Shown here: in pieces, positions 24,547 through 32,744 of the stretch
Layout: each line of letters opens with the position of its first letter
How positions within the stretch are numbered: position 1 is the first letter of the stretch
Source: Vampirovibrio sp.
Lineage (GTDB): Bacteria; Cyanobacteriota; Vampirovibrionia; Vampirovibrionales; Vampirovibrionaceae
Length of the DNA stretch: 42,910 nucleotides
Assembly: GCA_027448865.1 (NCBI GenBank)
Contig: DAIDMR010000082.1
Coordinates: forward strand, 1 to 42,910
Reading direction: 5' to 3'
Translations under genes and position numbers: made by a program
The notes under the pieces: generated by a model
The model's database searches: none
The model's input: only the letters and a program-made list of their open reading frames with translations
Told to the model about the DNA's origin: nothing

Positions 24547-24828
24547 GTGGCCGAAAACACCAAGTACAGCATCAAAATTTTTCCGAGTTGGGCCGTGGTT
24601 GTCAAGCCAGATGGAACAGATATGGCCACTTTTAGAAGGTTTGAGGATGCGGTCAAAACTGTGGCGTTACTGAACGCTGAAATAAACGTGTCTTCTGATT
24701 CGGTTTTATTGGCCGATTACCACGACTGGTTAACCGACAACAACCGGTACTATACCAAACCCTGCCCGAGCAGCTCAAAAGAGGCTCAAGGGGCAGCAAA
24801 GCGGATTTTAAGCCTGGCATCTAAATGA
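24547..24828 (+). CDS. Hypothetical small protein
   Basis: The 93-residue protein starts at GTG 24547, 6 bases after the helicase stop. It has a beta-strand N-terminus (KYSIKIFPSWAVVVKPDG) and a helical middle. No motif recognised. Its TGA stop overlaps the next ATG, so it is translated with the zinc-ribbon gene. Confidence 0.55.
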   Translation: MAENTKYSIKIFPSWAVVVKPDGTDMATFRRFEDAVKTVALLNAEINVSSDSVLLADYHDWLTDNNRYYTKPCPSSSKEAQGAAKRILSLASK

Positions 24829-25028
24829 AAATGACGCATTACCGCCGCAAAGCTGAAAAACCGTCGTGTCACATTTGCGGCCAGGATATGAATCAGCCGG
24901 GAACCTATATGGCCATTGATGGATGGAAATACTGCTGTACAGCATGCTGGAATTTCCTTCCCCTGTGCGGCCAATGCGGAAAAGGAACAGCGAAACAGTT
25001 TTGTAGAGAGTGTATCGGTAAAAAATAA
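24825..25028 (+). CDS. Double zinc-ribbon microprotein
   Basis: The 67-residue protein has CHIC, a CCTAC cluster, CGQC and CREC, giving four Cys pairs that could bind two zinc ions in a treble-clef or LIM-like fold. Such small phage proteins often bind nucleic acid or recruit partners. It overlaps the previous stop (ATGA) and is followed by the primase after 48 bases. Role unknown. Confidence 0.6.
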   Translation: MKMTHYRRKAEKPSCHICGQDMNQPGTYMAIDGWKYCCTACWNFLPLCGQCGKGTAKQFCRECIGKK

Positions 25029-25076
25029 CAACCATTCCAGAGAGTTAAACCCCAGAGAAATGGAAGAGAGTTTGAA

Positions 25077-27779
25077 GTGAACCACGAAGTTGAGGCGGTT
25101 AAGCGGCTGGTTACGATTGGCAGCTTGCTAAACACCAGCAAAAACAAAATAAAATGTCCCCTGCCCGGGCATGTGGATAAAAACCCCTCTTGTGATGTGG
25201 ATCATGAGGCTGGTTTCTGGCACTGCAAAGTGTGCGATGAAGGCGGGGATATTTTTTCCCTTTTGATGAAGCGCGATCGGCTTACTTTCCCTGAAGCCCT
25301 TACCCAATTAGCAGAAATGGCCGGGGTAAAACTGGGCAAGAAATCGGATGAGGCCCAAGCGGAATGGGAGCAGGCCCAGCGTACCTATAAAGCGCTTGCG
25401 TATGCCACGGATTACTATCACAGCACATTGCTGGATTCAGCAGGCGGTATGGCCTGGCTGGAAAATCGGGGATTTACCCTGAAAACCATCCAAGATTTAA
25501 AAATTGGTCTTTCCGATGGTAATTTGGTGCGCTCTGTAAAACGGGCCAACCTGGAACCCCTGGGAATTACCGTAGATGACTTTGTGAAGGCTGGGCTCAT
25601 CATGCCGGGCATTTACCAAGCCGATACCCACCGTGATTTTTTTCGGGATCGCGTCATGTTCCCGCTGATTATCCGGGGCCGTGTCCTGAATATGTCTGGC
25701 CGCGCCCTGACTGATATCAAGCCAAAATACCTTCACTTGGGAAACCTGCCCACGGAAAATTTTTACAATGAGGATGCCATTGGGGAAAACGTGTGGCTAT
25801 TTGAAGGTCACCCGGATACGGTAACTGGTGTTCAAGTTGGCTTGCCAGCCGTTGGGGTCATCGGCACCAGTGGCATGACCCGCCCGGAAAAGCTAAAGCG
25901 GGCCAAAACCATTTACATTTGCGGGGACGCCGATTCTGCCGGACAAAAAGCCACGGACAAATGGGCATCAGAGATCTTAAAGCACAACCCAAATGCCAAT
26001 ATTCAGTTTGTCACCCTGACAGGCGGGGCAAAGGATTTCAACGAGTGGTACGTTGCCAATCGGGAACAATTTTCCACGAAGTTTGATGTTCTGATGGAGT
26101 CAGCCAAGGGTCTGATCGAATACAAAATTTCCAAACTAAAAAGCTCTGAAGATCTGGTTTTGATATGGCCCTTCTTGCAGAATTTGCCGGAAATCACCCG
26201 TGAAGGCTATTACCAGAAAATCAAGCTCCAGTTAAAAGGTTGTTCAATCGCCCTTTTGCGGCGCAGTTACAAGGAGTGGTTTGCCCAGCGGCTGGCGGAA
26301 AACCCCACCCAGTTAAGCACCATTGAAGGGGATTCGTTCCGAAAAGGCACCGGCCCGGTTCCCGCCAATAACGGGTATGACCTTGAAAAAATGACCGGCC
26401 ACGTCTGCCTGTTTGCCGACGTTCACCGGAACGTTGACGGTAAGACCCAATCCACCTATGAACCCGTTGCGATTCAGTCAACCATTGATCCCGATACTGG
26501 TACTTACCAGGCTCAGACGGTTTACTTGTCAGAACAGCCTGAACGATTCAACCCGTCCAGTATACCTCTGCCCTATGTGGTCAGTGGTCGGTGGAGCCCT
26601 GAGGGTATTGCCAGCTTCAGACAGGGTAGAGAAGGCGAAAATACCGCCGAATTACTAAAGGATTTGACTGCCTATTTCTCCCGGTATATCTGGCATCGGG
26701 ATCCGGTAACCCATGAAGTTTTAGCGTTATACACCATGGGAACCTATGTGGCCCGGTTGTTCCAGGCGTTTCCTTATTTGTCCCTAAACGGTTTGGCTGG
26801 AAGCGGTAAAACAAACACCCTTGAACTACTGGAACAGCTTTGTTTTAACGCCATCATGGCCGCCAATGTATCCCTGCCTGCAATGTTCCGAATGATTGAA
26901 AAGTGCTTCTCAACGTACATCAGGGATGAGGCGGAACAATTTAACAAAAAGACCCCTGAAAATCAGGATGAATTATTAGTTTTAAACTCTGGCTACAAGG
27001 CCGGGGGAATGGTTTCCCGCGTAGAAAAAGGCAAGAACGGGGAAATGGACATTCAGTATTTTAACGTCTACTCCCCCAAGATTTTTGCCGGTATCAACAT
27101 GCTGAACGATACCCTGAATACCCGTTCCATATTGATCACCATGCACAAAGCACCAGGGGCAGAGGTCAAAAAACTGGTCAGTATGGCCCGGTTTCCTGAG
27201 CAATGGAAAGGGCAAGCCGGGACTTTGCGGGATCGCCTGTACAAATGGGCCTTAACCAAATTTCACTTGGTGTCCCAAGCTTACCAGGAATTCCCGGCAC
27301 AAGAGAAAATTACCAACCGGGACTGGGAAGTGTGGGCTCCTTTGCTTGCCATTGCCATCCTGGCCGATAACGAGAACGCCCAGGAGCAAGAGGAACCGTT
27401 TTCTTTGCGGGTGCTTCGCTTTGCTGAAAAGAAAGTGTTTGAGAAAAAGCAGGAAGCCAAAGACAACGCCATTGAATTAAAGGTGCTGGATACTATCCTG
27501 TTGCTGATGGATGAATTTGAGATTGCTCCAATTTTCGGCCATCCCGATTGGTATGTGATCGGCTCTGTGGCCAAGGCCATTAGTACCAAACTGGTAGAAG
27601 AGGGCTATTTCAAAGACACCAAGGAAATCTCCCCACGTTGCCTTACTAAAATTCTCAAACAAACCCAGGTCATTACAGATCAGGAATCTCAAATACGGAA
27701 TATCAAAGACGGACACAAGGCCAAAAAAAGCGTTTACATGCCCAGGCCAGCAATAGATGCGGCTATAGGCCTTTTGTAA
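25077..27779 (+). CDS. Primase fused to a P-loop ATPase (primase-helicase)
   Basis: The 900-residue protein starts at GTG 25077, after GGAAGAGAG. The N-terminal CHC2-type zinc finger has Cys27, His32, Cys50 and Cys53 (CPLPGH, CKVCDEGGDIF). A catalytic primase core follows, with TOPRIM at about 238-300: acidic EGHPD (Glu243) and DADSAG (Asp284, Asp286). The C-terminal half has a Walker A NGLAGSGKT (about 567-575), an acidic YIRDEAEQF (about 615) that may be Walker B, and a sensor-like SILITMHK. It probably primes and unwinds at the phage origin. The ATPase half does not look like DnaB; it may be an SF3/AAA+ type. Iteron-like repeats lie about 15 bases after the stop. Confidence 0.88.
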   Translation: MNHEVEAVKRLVTIGSLLNTSKNKIKCPLPGHVDKNPSCDVDHEAGFWHCKVCDEGGDIFSLLMKRDRLTFPEALTQLAEMAGVKLGKKSDEAQAEWEQAQRTYKALAYATDYYHSTLLDSAGGMAWLENRGFTLKTIQDLKIGLSDGNLVRSVKRANLEPLGITVDDFVKAGLIMPGIYQADTHRDFFRDRVMFPLIIRGRVLNMSGRALTDIKPKYLHLGNLPTENFYNEDAIGENVWLFEGHPDTVTGVQVGLPAVGVIGTSGMTRPEKLKRAKTIYICGDADSAGQKATDKWASEILKHNPNANIQFVTLTGGAKDFNEWYVANREQFSTKFDVLMESAKGLIEYKISKLKSSEDLVLIWPFLQNLPEITREGYYQKIKLQLKGCSIALLRRSYKEWFAQRLAENPTQLSTIEGDSFRKGTGPVPANNGYDLEKMTGHVCLFADVHRNVDGKTQSTYEPVAIQSTIDPDTGTYQAQTVYLSEQPERFNPSSIPLPYVVSGRWSPEGIASFRQGREGENTAELLKDLTAYFSRYIWHRDPVTHEVLALYTMGTYVARLFQAFPYLSLNGLAGSGKTNTLELLEQLCFNAIMAANVSLPAMFRMIEKCFSTYIRDEAEQFNKKTPENQDELLVLNSGYKAGGMVSRVEKGKNGEMDIQYFNVYSPKIFAGINMLNDTLNTRSILITMHKAPGAEVKKLVSMARFPEQWKGQAGTLRDRLYKWALTKFHLVSQAYQEFPAQEKITNRDWEVWAPLLAIAILADNENAQEQEEPFSLRVLRFAEKKVFEKKQEAKDNAIELKVLDTILLLMDEFEIAPIFGHPDWYVIGSVAKAISTKLVEEGYFKDTKEISPRCLTKILKQTQVITDQESQIRNIKDGHKAKKSVYMPRPAIDAAIGLL

Positions 27780-27794
27780 ACAAGTGTTAATTTT

Positions 27795-27844
27795 TCGGTA
27801 ACCGTCGGTAACCATAGTAACCGCTCAGTAACTTTCGGTAACCG
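27795..27844. repeat. Iteron-like array: candidate phage origin
   Basis: Five copies of a TCGGTAACCG-like motif have their GTAAC cores at 27798, 27808, 27817, 27828 and 27838, so spacing is 10, 9, 11 and 10 bases, about one helical turn. Three are near-perfect CGGTAACC; two are diverged. An inverted GTTACC lies at 27884-27889. The core CGGTAACCG is itself palindromic. The array fills the 140-base gap after the primase gene. Confidence 0.6.
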
Positions 27845-27919
27845 CACTCCCTGACAGCGTTTAAGGCAAAAATCCCGCAAAAAGTTACCAAAACCCAACC
27901 CCGTAAAAGGAAACCCGTT

Positions 27920-28783
27920 ATGTCTAAAAAACTAAACTTCAACTTCCTGGAAGAGGTCCAAACCCGCACCCAGTTAGCGCTAGCAACCAATAACGGCGCG
28001 GCTGTTCGGCAAGATACTACCAACGAACAGGAGTATTCACAGGATATATCAAACGGCAAAAACACTTACCCTGTTTCGCCCTACTACAACGATGTAGAGT
28101 CCGAAGGAAGTTTTAAGACTTGGAACCCTGTAGTGGAGTTCGAGCGCTTCCAGGGGCCGGTTTTCAGGCTTTTGAGCGATCCGGAACTTGCCGATAACTA
28201 CCAACACGCAAAAGCCGCTAAGCTGTTCGATTTTGACTACTGGCTGGGAGTGAATCGCAAGCACACAGAGGGATTTGAAAGAGCGGAGCTATTTGGCGTT
28301 AAAGACTTACAAAAAAACGTCATCTTTAAACTACACGATCTGTACAAACGCTATGCGGCCCAAGCTTTAGCACTGGGTAAAAGTGGCTCAATGGTAGATG
28401 TAGTGGCGTTAGTTCCGGATTTATCAAAAAACTCTGAAAACGCTGATCTGGTGGTAGTCCAAAAAATGGAACAGTTGATAAAAGTGGAGTTTACGGAATA
28501 TTGCTTTTCAAAGCGAGTCCACGCTTTGTATTGGTGGCTTTGGTATTCCGTAATGGGCCTTCAGGTGGAGAGAATCAACGAATTTGAGCATTGGATCGAG
28601 ATGATGAGCTGTTCTTGCTGTCCTGTCCATTTGGAAAATGTTTCGATTTGTATACAAGCACTCGGGGGGCATCGGGTGGAGGACCGGGATTCCTTCTTGG
28701 CGAAATTGCGGCCTCATTTTCAAAATCACGTTACCCGACTCACCGCTAAAACCATTACTTGTGACTGTGCCGAGGGTTTGTAA
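27920..28783 (+). CDS. Hypothetical protein with Cys-rich C-terminus
   Basis: The 287-residue protein starts at ATG 27920 after AAAGGAAACCCGTT. The first 100 residues are polar; a mixed helical domain follows (ADNYQHAKAAKLFDFDYWLG). The C-terminal part has a Cys cluster (MSCSCCPVH) and ends TCDCAEGL, and could bind metal. No family recognised. As the first gene after the iteron-like array, it may be a replication accessory or a DNA-binding initiator. This is a guess from position. Confidence 0.55.
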   Translation: MSKKLNFNFLEEVQTRTQLALATNNGAAVRQDTTNEQEYSQDISNGKNTYPVSPYYNDVESEGSFKTWNPVVEFERFQGPVFRLLSDPELADNYQHAKAAKLFDFDYWLGVNRKHTEGFERAELFGVKDLQKNVIFKLHDLYKRYAAQALALGKSGSMVDVVALVPDLSKNSENADLVVVQKMEQLIKVEFTEYCFSKRVHALYWWLWYSVMGLQVERINEFEHWIEMMSCSCCPVHLENVSICIQALGGHRVEDRDSFLAKLRPHFQNHVTRLTAKTITCDCAEGL

Positions 28784-28843
28784 CCCAGTTTACCCAGTTG
28801 TTCCCGTAAACCCATAAAGAGAGAGAAAGAGAGATCGTAAAAA

Positions 28844-29035
28844 ATGAAACTAAATTTCAAGTTACTAGAGTTTTCATCCTTGGCTTGGCTTGTGATCGCC
28901 GTCCTGTTTTCAGTAGAGGGGCAATTTCGCCATCATGACCATATGCAACAGGTAACGTATTGCCTTGTTGTCTTCGTGGCTCACCGTGTTTTCCTACTGG
29001 ACTTGTGGTTGAAAAATACCGGGAAGCGGGGCTAG
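28844..29035 (+). CDS. Small membrane protein
   Basis: The 63-residue protein has two hydrophobic segments (SLAWLVIAVLFSV and VTYCLVVFVAHRVFLL) joined by a His-rich loop (RHHDHMQQ). A long GAGAGA-type purine run lies upstream, but the spacing to the ATG is large. Unknown role; its stop lies 6 bases before the nuclease gene. Confidence 0.5.
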   Translation: MKLNFKLLEFSSLAWLVIAVLFSVEGQFRHHDHMQQVTYCLVVFVAHRVFLLDLWLKNTGKRG

Positions 29036-29041
29036 TCCAAT

Positions 29042-29512
29042 ATGAAATCAAAGTTAACGCCTCCTCCTCCCCTGATCGCGGTCGATACCCGTGAACAACT
29101 GCCCTACGAGTTCCCGCCTGAATGGGTCACTATCCGCAAAACCCTTCCCTCTGGTGACTATTCATTGGTGGGGTATGAATCGGAATTTGCCATTGAGCGG
29201 AAATCTCAGACTGACTTACTGGGATGTTGGCATACCGATCGCTTTAAACGGGAATTAGAACGCCTTTCAGGGTTTAAAAAGGCATTTCTGGTCATTGAGT
29301 CCACCGTCTGGAAAATAGAACACGACCGTTTTTACAAAGGAAACCCCAAGTCTGTCCTGGGCTTCCTGCAATCAGTCCCTTTGCGGTTCGGGGTTCATGT
29401 CATGTTTTTGGATAGCCGGGAAACAGCCCAGGAATGGGTGAAAGGTGTTATTGGAAAGTTTAACTTGTACTCATTGAACGATAGAAGAGGAAATCATGAA
29501 GCGGAAAAGTAA
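29042..29512 (+). CDS. ERCC4-type DNA nuclease
   Basis: The 156-residue protein has the ERCC4/XPF nuclease signatures: IAVDTREQLPYEFP (residues about 13-26), LPSGDYSLVGYE and FAIERKSQTDLLG with the metal-binding Glu-Arg-Lys triad, and a His-Arg-containing helix (HTDRFKRELERL). Relatives cleave branched or flap DNA. In a phage it is likely a junction or recombination nuclease. It is a stand-alone nuclease domain with no helicase or helix-hairpin-helix part. Confidence 0.88.
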   Translation: MKSKLTPPPPLIAVDTREQLPYEFPPEWVTIRKTLPSGDYSLVGYESEFAIERKSQTDLLGCWHTDRFKRELERLSGFKKAFLVIESTVWKIEHDRFYKGNPKSVLGFLQSVPLRFGVHVMFLDSRETAQEWVKGVIGKFNLYSLNDRRGNHEAEK

Positions 29513-29849
29513 TAAGGGTGATAGTGAAATGGGATATGTTGTCATTGCCCTGCTAGTCATTACAGGTTTTTCGACTTGGGAAAGTGGATGTTTTGACCCT
29601 GAGCCAGTAAAGCAAGCTCGTAAAAAGGAAGAGGTCAAGCGTGAAAGACTACGGTGCGAACCTAAATTGGTTTCCAGCACCGGTGGACTGAAGCTGTACC
29701 GGGTAGATGATAACTGTGTTGGAAATTCATACCCTGTTTTTTTCTCCAAAAACGGGACGGAAACAACCCAAAGCTGGACAACCCGATCGGGCAAAATAAC
29801 CCATACCCAATACCGCACTGTTCAAGTGCCAAATGCAATAAGCCAATAA
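29496..29849 (+). CDS. Hypothetical protein with an N-terminal hydrophobic segment
   Basis: This 117-residue protein starts inside the nuclease 3' end (17-base overlap), with AGAGGA upstream. Residues 12-22 are hydrophobic (GYVVIALLVIT), followed by Cys32 in a sequence that is not a proper lipobox. A charged KQARKKEEVKRER stretch precedes a beta-rich domain (LYRVDDNCVGNSYPVFFSKN, then TTQSWTTRSGK). It is likely anchored and exported. No function assigned. Confidence 0.6.
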   Translation: MKRKSNKGDSEMGYVVIALLVITGFSTWESGCFDPEPVKQARKKEEVKRERLRCEPKLVSSTGGLKLYRVDDNCVGNSYPVFFSKNGTETTQSWTTRSGKITHTQYRTVQVPNAISQ

Positions 29850-29870
29850 GCACCAGAAAGCGAGATAGCC

Positions 29871-30242
29871 ATGAATCAAGATAATGTCATCCAACAACCA
29901 GACCCAACGCAAATAACCCTTAGAGGGGCCATTTTGGAACATGCCAAGCGCTTAACTGAGGGAGACCGTAACAAGGTATATGGCGATCCAGACTCGAATA
30001 TGAGTTGTTTTGCTCATCTGGTAGATGCCTACTTGGGAGGGCTTTATTCAGCTGGACGTTCAGGTTTAAACGCTACTGACGGGGCTATGATTCTGGCCCT
30101 GTTAAAAATTTCCCGTGTCGCCGCAAATCAAACTCATTGGGATAGTTACATTGACTTGGCCGCTTACGCTGCAATCGGCGGAGAATGTGCCGGTGTAACC
30201 AAACCAGTAGACCAACTGAGAGAAGGCGGTAAAAATGCTTAG
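29871..30242 (+). CDS. DUF6378-type phage protein
   Basis: The 123-residue protein reads like the DUF6378 family common in tailed phages: LTEGDRNKVYGDPDSNMSCF, then ATDGAMILALLKISRVAANQ and DSYIDLAAYAAIGGE. The family is thought to be all-helical and to act in nucleotide metabolism (MazG-like plan), but no activity is established. It overlaps the methyltransferase start by 8 bases. Confidence 0.75.
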   Translation: MNQDNVIQQPDPTQITLRGAILEHAKRLTEGDRNKVYGDPDSNMSCFAHLVDAYLGGLYSAGRSGLNATDGAMILALLKISRVAANQTHWDSYIDLAAYAAIGGECAGVTKPVDQLREGGKNA

Positions 30243-30729
30243 AACGTTAAAAGAAGGCGCCAAGGCCACCGGTGAAGCATGGCGGGACAACTACCGAACC
30301 CCCGCTTACATTATCGACCGGGTAAATGCGGTATTTCCTGACGGGTGGCTTGACCCCTGCCCGGAAAACCCCTTACCCGGTATGGACGGTTTGGGAATGT
30401 ACAGCTTCCAGAATCGGTATGTGAATCCGCCATTCTCCCAGTACCAGAAATGGGTTGACCACTGGTTATACCAACCGGGTGAACAGATTTGGATATGCCA
30501 CACCAATAATTCATCCGGCTGGTTCAAGCAACTGATGGCTGAGGCTTCCGCCTTATGCCTCCTATTCAAGAGAGTGATTTTCATAGACCCGAGAACCGGG
30601 GAGCCCTGCAAGAATTCCTCTTACGGAAAAAGTCAATCGGTGATTTATGTCGGGGATCGTCCGGAGGTTTTCATTGGGGAATTTTCAAAACTGGGATATT
30701 CGTTTTTGACAAATAAAGGGAATTGCTAA
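30235..30729 (+). CDS. Phage Dam-type adenine DNA methyltransferase
   Basis: The 164-residue protein fits the phage N6-adenine methyltransferase family: TPAYIIDRVNAVFP with DPCPENP (cofactor-binding acidic loop), the catalytic NPPFSQYQKWVD (residues about 63-74), and GEQIWICHTNNSSGWFKQL. It is shorter than GATC-specific host Dam and lacks a target-recognition domain of usual size. It could protect phage DNA from host restriction. Start ATG 30235 is within the DUF6378 gene. Confidence 0.88.
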   Translation: MLRTLKEGAKATGEAWRDNYRTPAYIIDRVNAVFPDGWLDPCPENPLPGMDGLGMYSFQNRYVNPPFSQYQKWVDHWLYQPGEQIWICHTNNSSGWFKQLMAEASALCLLFKRVIFIDPRTGEPCKNSSYGKSQSVIYVGDRPEVFIGEFSKLGYSFLTNKGNC

Positions 30730-31053
30730 ATGGATCAAAAATACTCCGCTATTCTCAAAATTTCTCCAACTGATGAAAACCTGCGATTCCCGGTTGGCTA
30801 CGAGGAAGTCAATTGGGGTAACAGCCGCGGGCAAGGCAAGCGATCGGGCAGGATGGTTCGGGGAGGCATGGCTGACCCGCCGAGAGGTAAGCGCCGCTAC
30901 ATCCGGTATTTGGCAAACATCCCTGAAGCGATTACACACCCAGAAGATTTTAACGGCTTTCAGGATGAAATGTTTTTGCGTTACTGGCAGTGTCGAAACG
31001 CTGGAGGGACGCACGAGGAGGCTATTTGTTTTGTATTTTTACAGGAGCGATAA
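30730..31053 (+). CDS. Hypothetical small basic protein
   Basis: The 107-residue protein starts directly after the methyltransferase stop. Its middle is rich in Gly and Arg (NWGNSRGQGKRSGRMVRGGM) and its C-terminal half is helical with aromatic residues (DEMFLRYWQCRNAGGTHEEA). No family recognised. A second frame (30773-31066) runs through it but is less protein-like. Confidence 0.5.
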   Translation: MDQKYSAILKISPTDENLRFPVGYEEVNWGNSRGQGKRSGRMVRGGMADPPRGKRRYIRYLANIPEAITHPEDFNGFQDEMFLRYWQCRNAGGTHEEAICFVFLQER

Positions 31054-31055
31054 CT

Positions 31056-31451
31056 ATGAACATTGAAACCATCAAAGCCCTATGCCCGGAGTTTGAGTAT
31101 ATCGAACGCACTTTAAACCGACAGGGGCCAAAGTGCCAAGATTTTTACGAAGGCCATATTCGGGATTTAAAGACGCATGTTTTGAATTTGGGGAAAGCCC
31201 TCGCCGAGGCAAGGCAGGCGCTGGAGTGGAGGCCGATTAGCGAGTATGACGGTGAATCGCTTGCTGTTTTTTGCCTACAGGTTATCAATACCGGAAACGA
31301 GCAAAAACAATGGGACGTGCTTGTCGGAATGCCTGATGCGAGTGGTCAAGTGGTGGCTGTAGATGGCGACGATTTAGGGTGGGGATTAGAAGACGTTGAG
31401 TTCTTTAAGTATGTCACCTTCCCCATCCCGCCAAGCGGCAAGGAGGGCTAG
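31056..31451 (+). CDS. Hypothetical protein, DUF551-like tail
   Basis: ATG 31056 is chosen because AGGAG lies 8 bases upstream; the frame is open further left. The 131-residue protein has a helical N-terminus (FYEGHIRDLKTHVLNLGKAL) and a beta-rich tail with EWRPISEYDGE and WDVLVGMPDA, recalling small DUF551-type phage proteins. Function unknown. Confidence 0.6.
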   Translation: MNIETIKALCPEFEYIERTLNRQGPKCQDFYEGHIRDLKTHVLNLGKALAEARQALEWRPISEYDGESLAVFCLQVINTGNEQKQWDVLVGMPDASGQVVAVDGDDLGWGLEDVEFFKYVTFPIPPSGKEG

Positions 31452-31455
31452 GCGG

Positions 31456-31668
31456 ATGGCTGACATGGACGCAATTGTTGAAGGCGCTGCAATGGATATA
31501 GCCGATCTGTTTTGGCAGCACATGGAAAAATTTGGAACTCCAAGGGTGTCAATACCGCATAAAGGCTGGCCCGAGCTGGACACTCAAAAAGCCCTCGTGA
31601 AGTTTTTAGACAAATTAAAGAAAGCAGGCAAAAATGATTCATACTTTGATCAAAAAGCACGATCCTAA
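31456..31668 (+). CDS. Hypothetical small helical protein
   Basis: The 70-residue frame from ATG 31456 (AGGCGG just upstream, GGAGG slightly further) has a helical N-terminus (DAIVEGAAMDIADLFWQHME) and ends with a basic helix. A longer start at 31396 would overlap the previous gene and lacks a ribosome site. Unknown function. It overlaps the next gene by 35 bases. Confidence 0.5.
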   Translation: MADMDAIVEGAAMDIADLFWQHMEKFGTPRVSIPHKGWPELDTQKALVKFLDKLKKAGKNDSYFDQKARS

Positions 31669-31963
31669 TATGTATTGGCATAAATGCACGTATGCCATAA
31701 CTTTAATGGTGTGGGAATACTCAAAAATCTTTGAAGTTGAAGTTGGCGGCAATGTGCGGGGTTTTGACTTGTTAGAAACTGCCGTTGGGGTGCTATACAG
31801 CGATTTAGAATCAGATGACGATGGCCGGGCATATATTGAACTCGTAGACCCAGACGGTAACACGCTTTTTTGCGAAGATGATGAAGGTAAAGAAGAGGAC
31901 TGGGTTAAAGAAATGGTGGTTTCTGTTGTTTTACTTAAACAGGAAAAGGATAATTTGCGCTAA
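31634..31963 (+). CDS. Hypothetical acidic protein
   Basis: The 109-residue protein has a short basic start, a beta-rich core (KCTYAITLMVWEYSKIFEVE) and a strongly acidic second half (YSDLESDDDGRAYIELVDPD, CEDDEGKEEDW). It might fit a family of small phage proteins of unknown function, DUF5406 being one candidate; I am not sure. Strong acidity is also seen in DNA-mimic inhibitors of host defence. Its stop overlaps the next start in TAATG. Confidence 0.55.
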   Translation: MIHTLIKKHDPNMYWHKCTYAITLMVWEYSKIFEVEVGGNVRGFDLLETAVGVLYSDLESDDDGRAYIELVDPDGNTLFCEDDEGKEEDWVKEMVVSVVLLKQEKDNLR

Positions 31964-32580
31964 TGACTAACGAACAAACCCAAGCCGAGAGGCTGGCAAA
32001 AAAGTTTCTGGACACCCACGCCACTATGACCAGTCCTGAATACTCAGGAACGGCCCGCTACGAATCCAACAGAATACAAGTGAATTGGCTTACGGACTTA
32101 ATCACCCAAGCCACCGCCGAGTTGCGGGCGGAGAATGAGCGGTTGGAAAATTTCGGCAAGATTCACGCCAAAGCAGCCGATCACGAAATACTGGCATTAA
32201 GGAAAAAATTAAGTCAGGCGGAAACCGAGCGTGACCAAGCCCAAGCGCAAGTGGCGGCGTTGGTTTCAGATCTTGAGAAAATAAGAGAAGATTTGAGCAA
32301 AGCACCGGCTCAAGGCTACGTTTTTCAAGCTGATGCAAGGGCGCAAATTGCTATCCGTGATTATCAAGCCTCCGCTGAAGCCCACGACGCCAAGGTGCGG
32401 CGGGATGCGATTGAGGAGTGTATTAGGGCGGTACAGGACAAGCATGATGCAATGAAGAAAAACATCATGAGTCCGTCGCCTAGCTCCAGTATGTTTATGG
32501 GTTTCTACAGAGCTATTGACGCCCTCCAATCCCTCCTGCCCGAACCGGCAGAGGCGGATGAGAAAGGCGGTGAAGCGTGA
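31963..32580 (+). CDS. Hypothetical coiled-coil protein
   Basis: The 205-residue protein begins MTNEQTQAERLAKKFLDTHA and is dominated by a coiled coil at about 40-110 (TAELRAENERLENFGKIHAK; KLSQAETERDQAQAQVAALV). The tail is helical and acidic. Such coiled-coil proteins are common in the small-gene block of tailed phages and their roles are unknown. Start overlaps the previous stop. Confidence 0.55.
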   Translation: MTNEQTQAERLAKKFLDTHATMTSPEYSGTARYESNRIQVNWLTDLITQATAELRAENERLENFGKIHAKAADHEILALRKKLSQAETERDQAQAQVAALVSDLEKIREDLSKAPAQGYVFQADARAQIAIRDYQASAEAHDAKVRRDAIEECIRAVQDKHDAMKKNIMSPSPSSSMFMGFYRAIDALQSLLPEPAEADEKGGEA

Positions 32581-32744
32581 ACATCCCAGACGACATCAAG
32601 GCCGTGGCTAAAGCGGCGGTTGAACTGCATAACGTATGGCATAAAGATTATGACCCGTTTAAAGTCGAGGAGGCCGGATTACGAGTGGCGGCTTCTGTGA
32701 AAGCCCTCTCTCCCGAATCCCGAAAGATGATTGAGGAGGCGTGA
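32577..32744 (+). CDS. Hypothetical 55-residue protein
   Basis: GTG 32577 overlaps the previous stop by 4 bases (GTGA), and the TGA stop overlaps the next ATG. The product is helical (DDIKAVAKAAVELHNVWHKD). Its exact coupling at both ends supports that it is translated. No function known. Confidence 0.5.
   Translation: MNIPDDIKAVAKAAVELHNVWHKDYDPFKVEEAGLRVAASVKALSPESRKMIEEA

Noticed and set aside
27795-27844. CRISPR array
   Set aside because: The repeats are only about 10 bases with no spacers, and no cas genes are present; they fit iterons.
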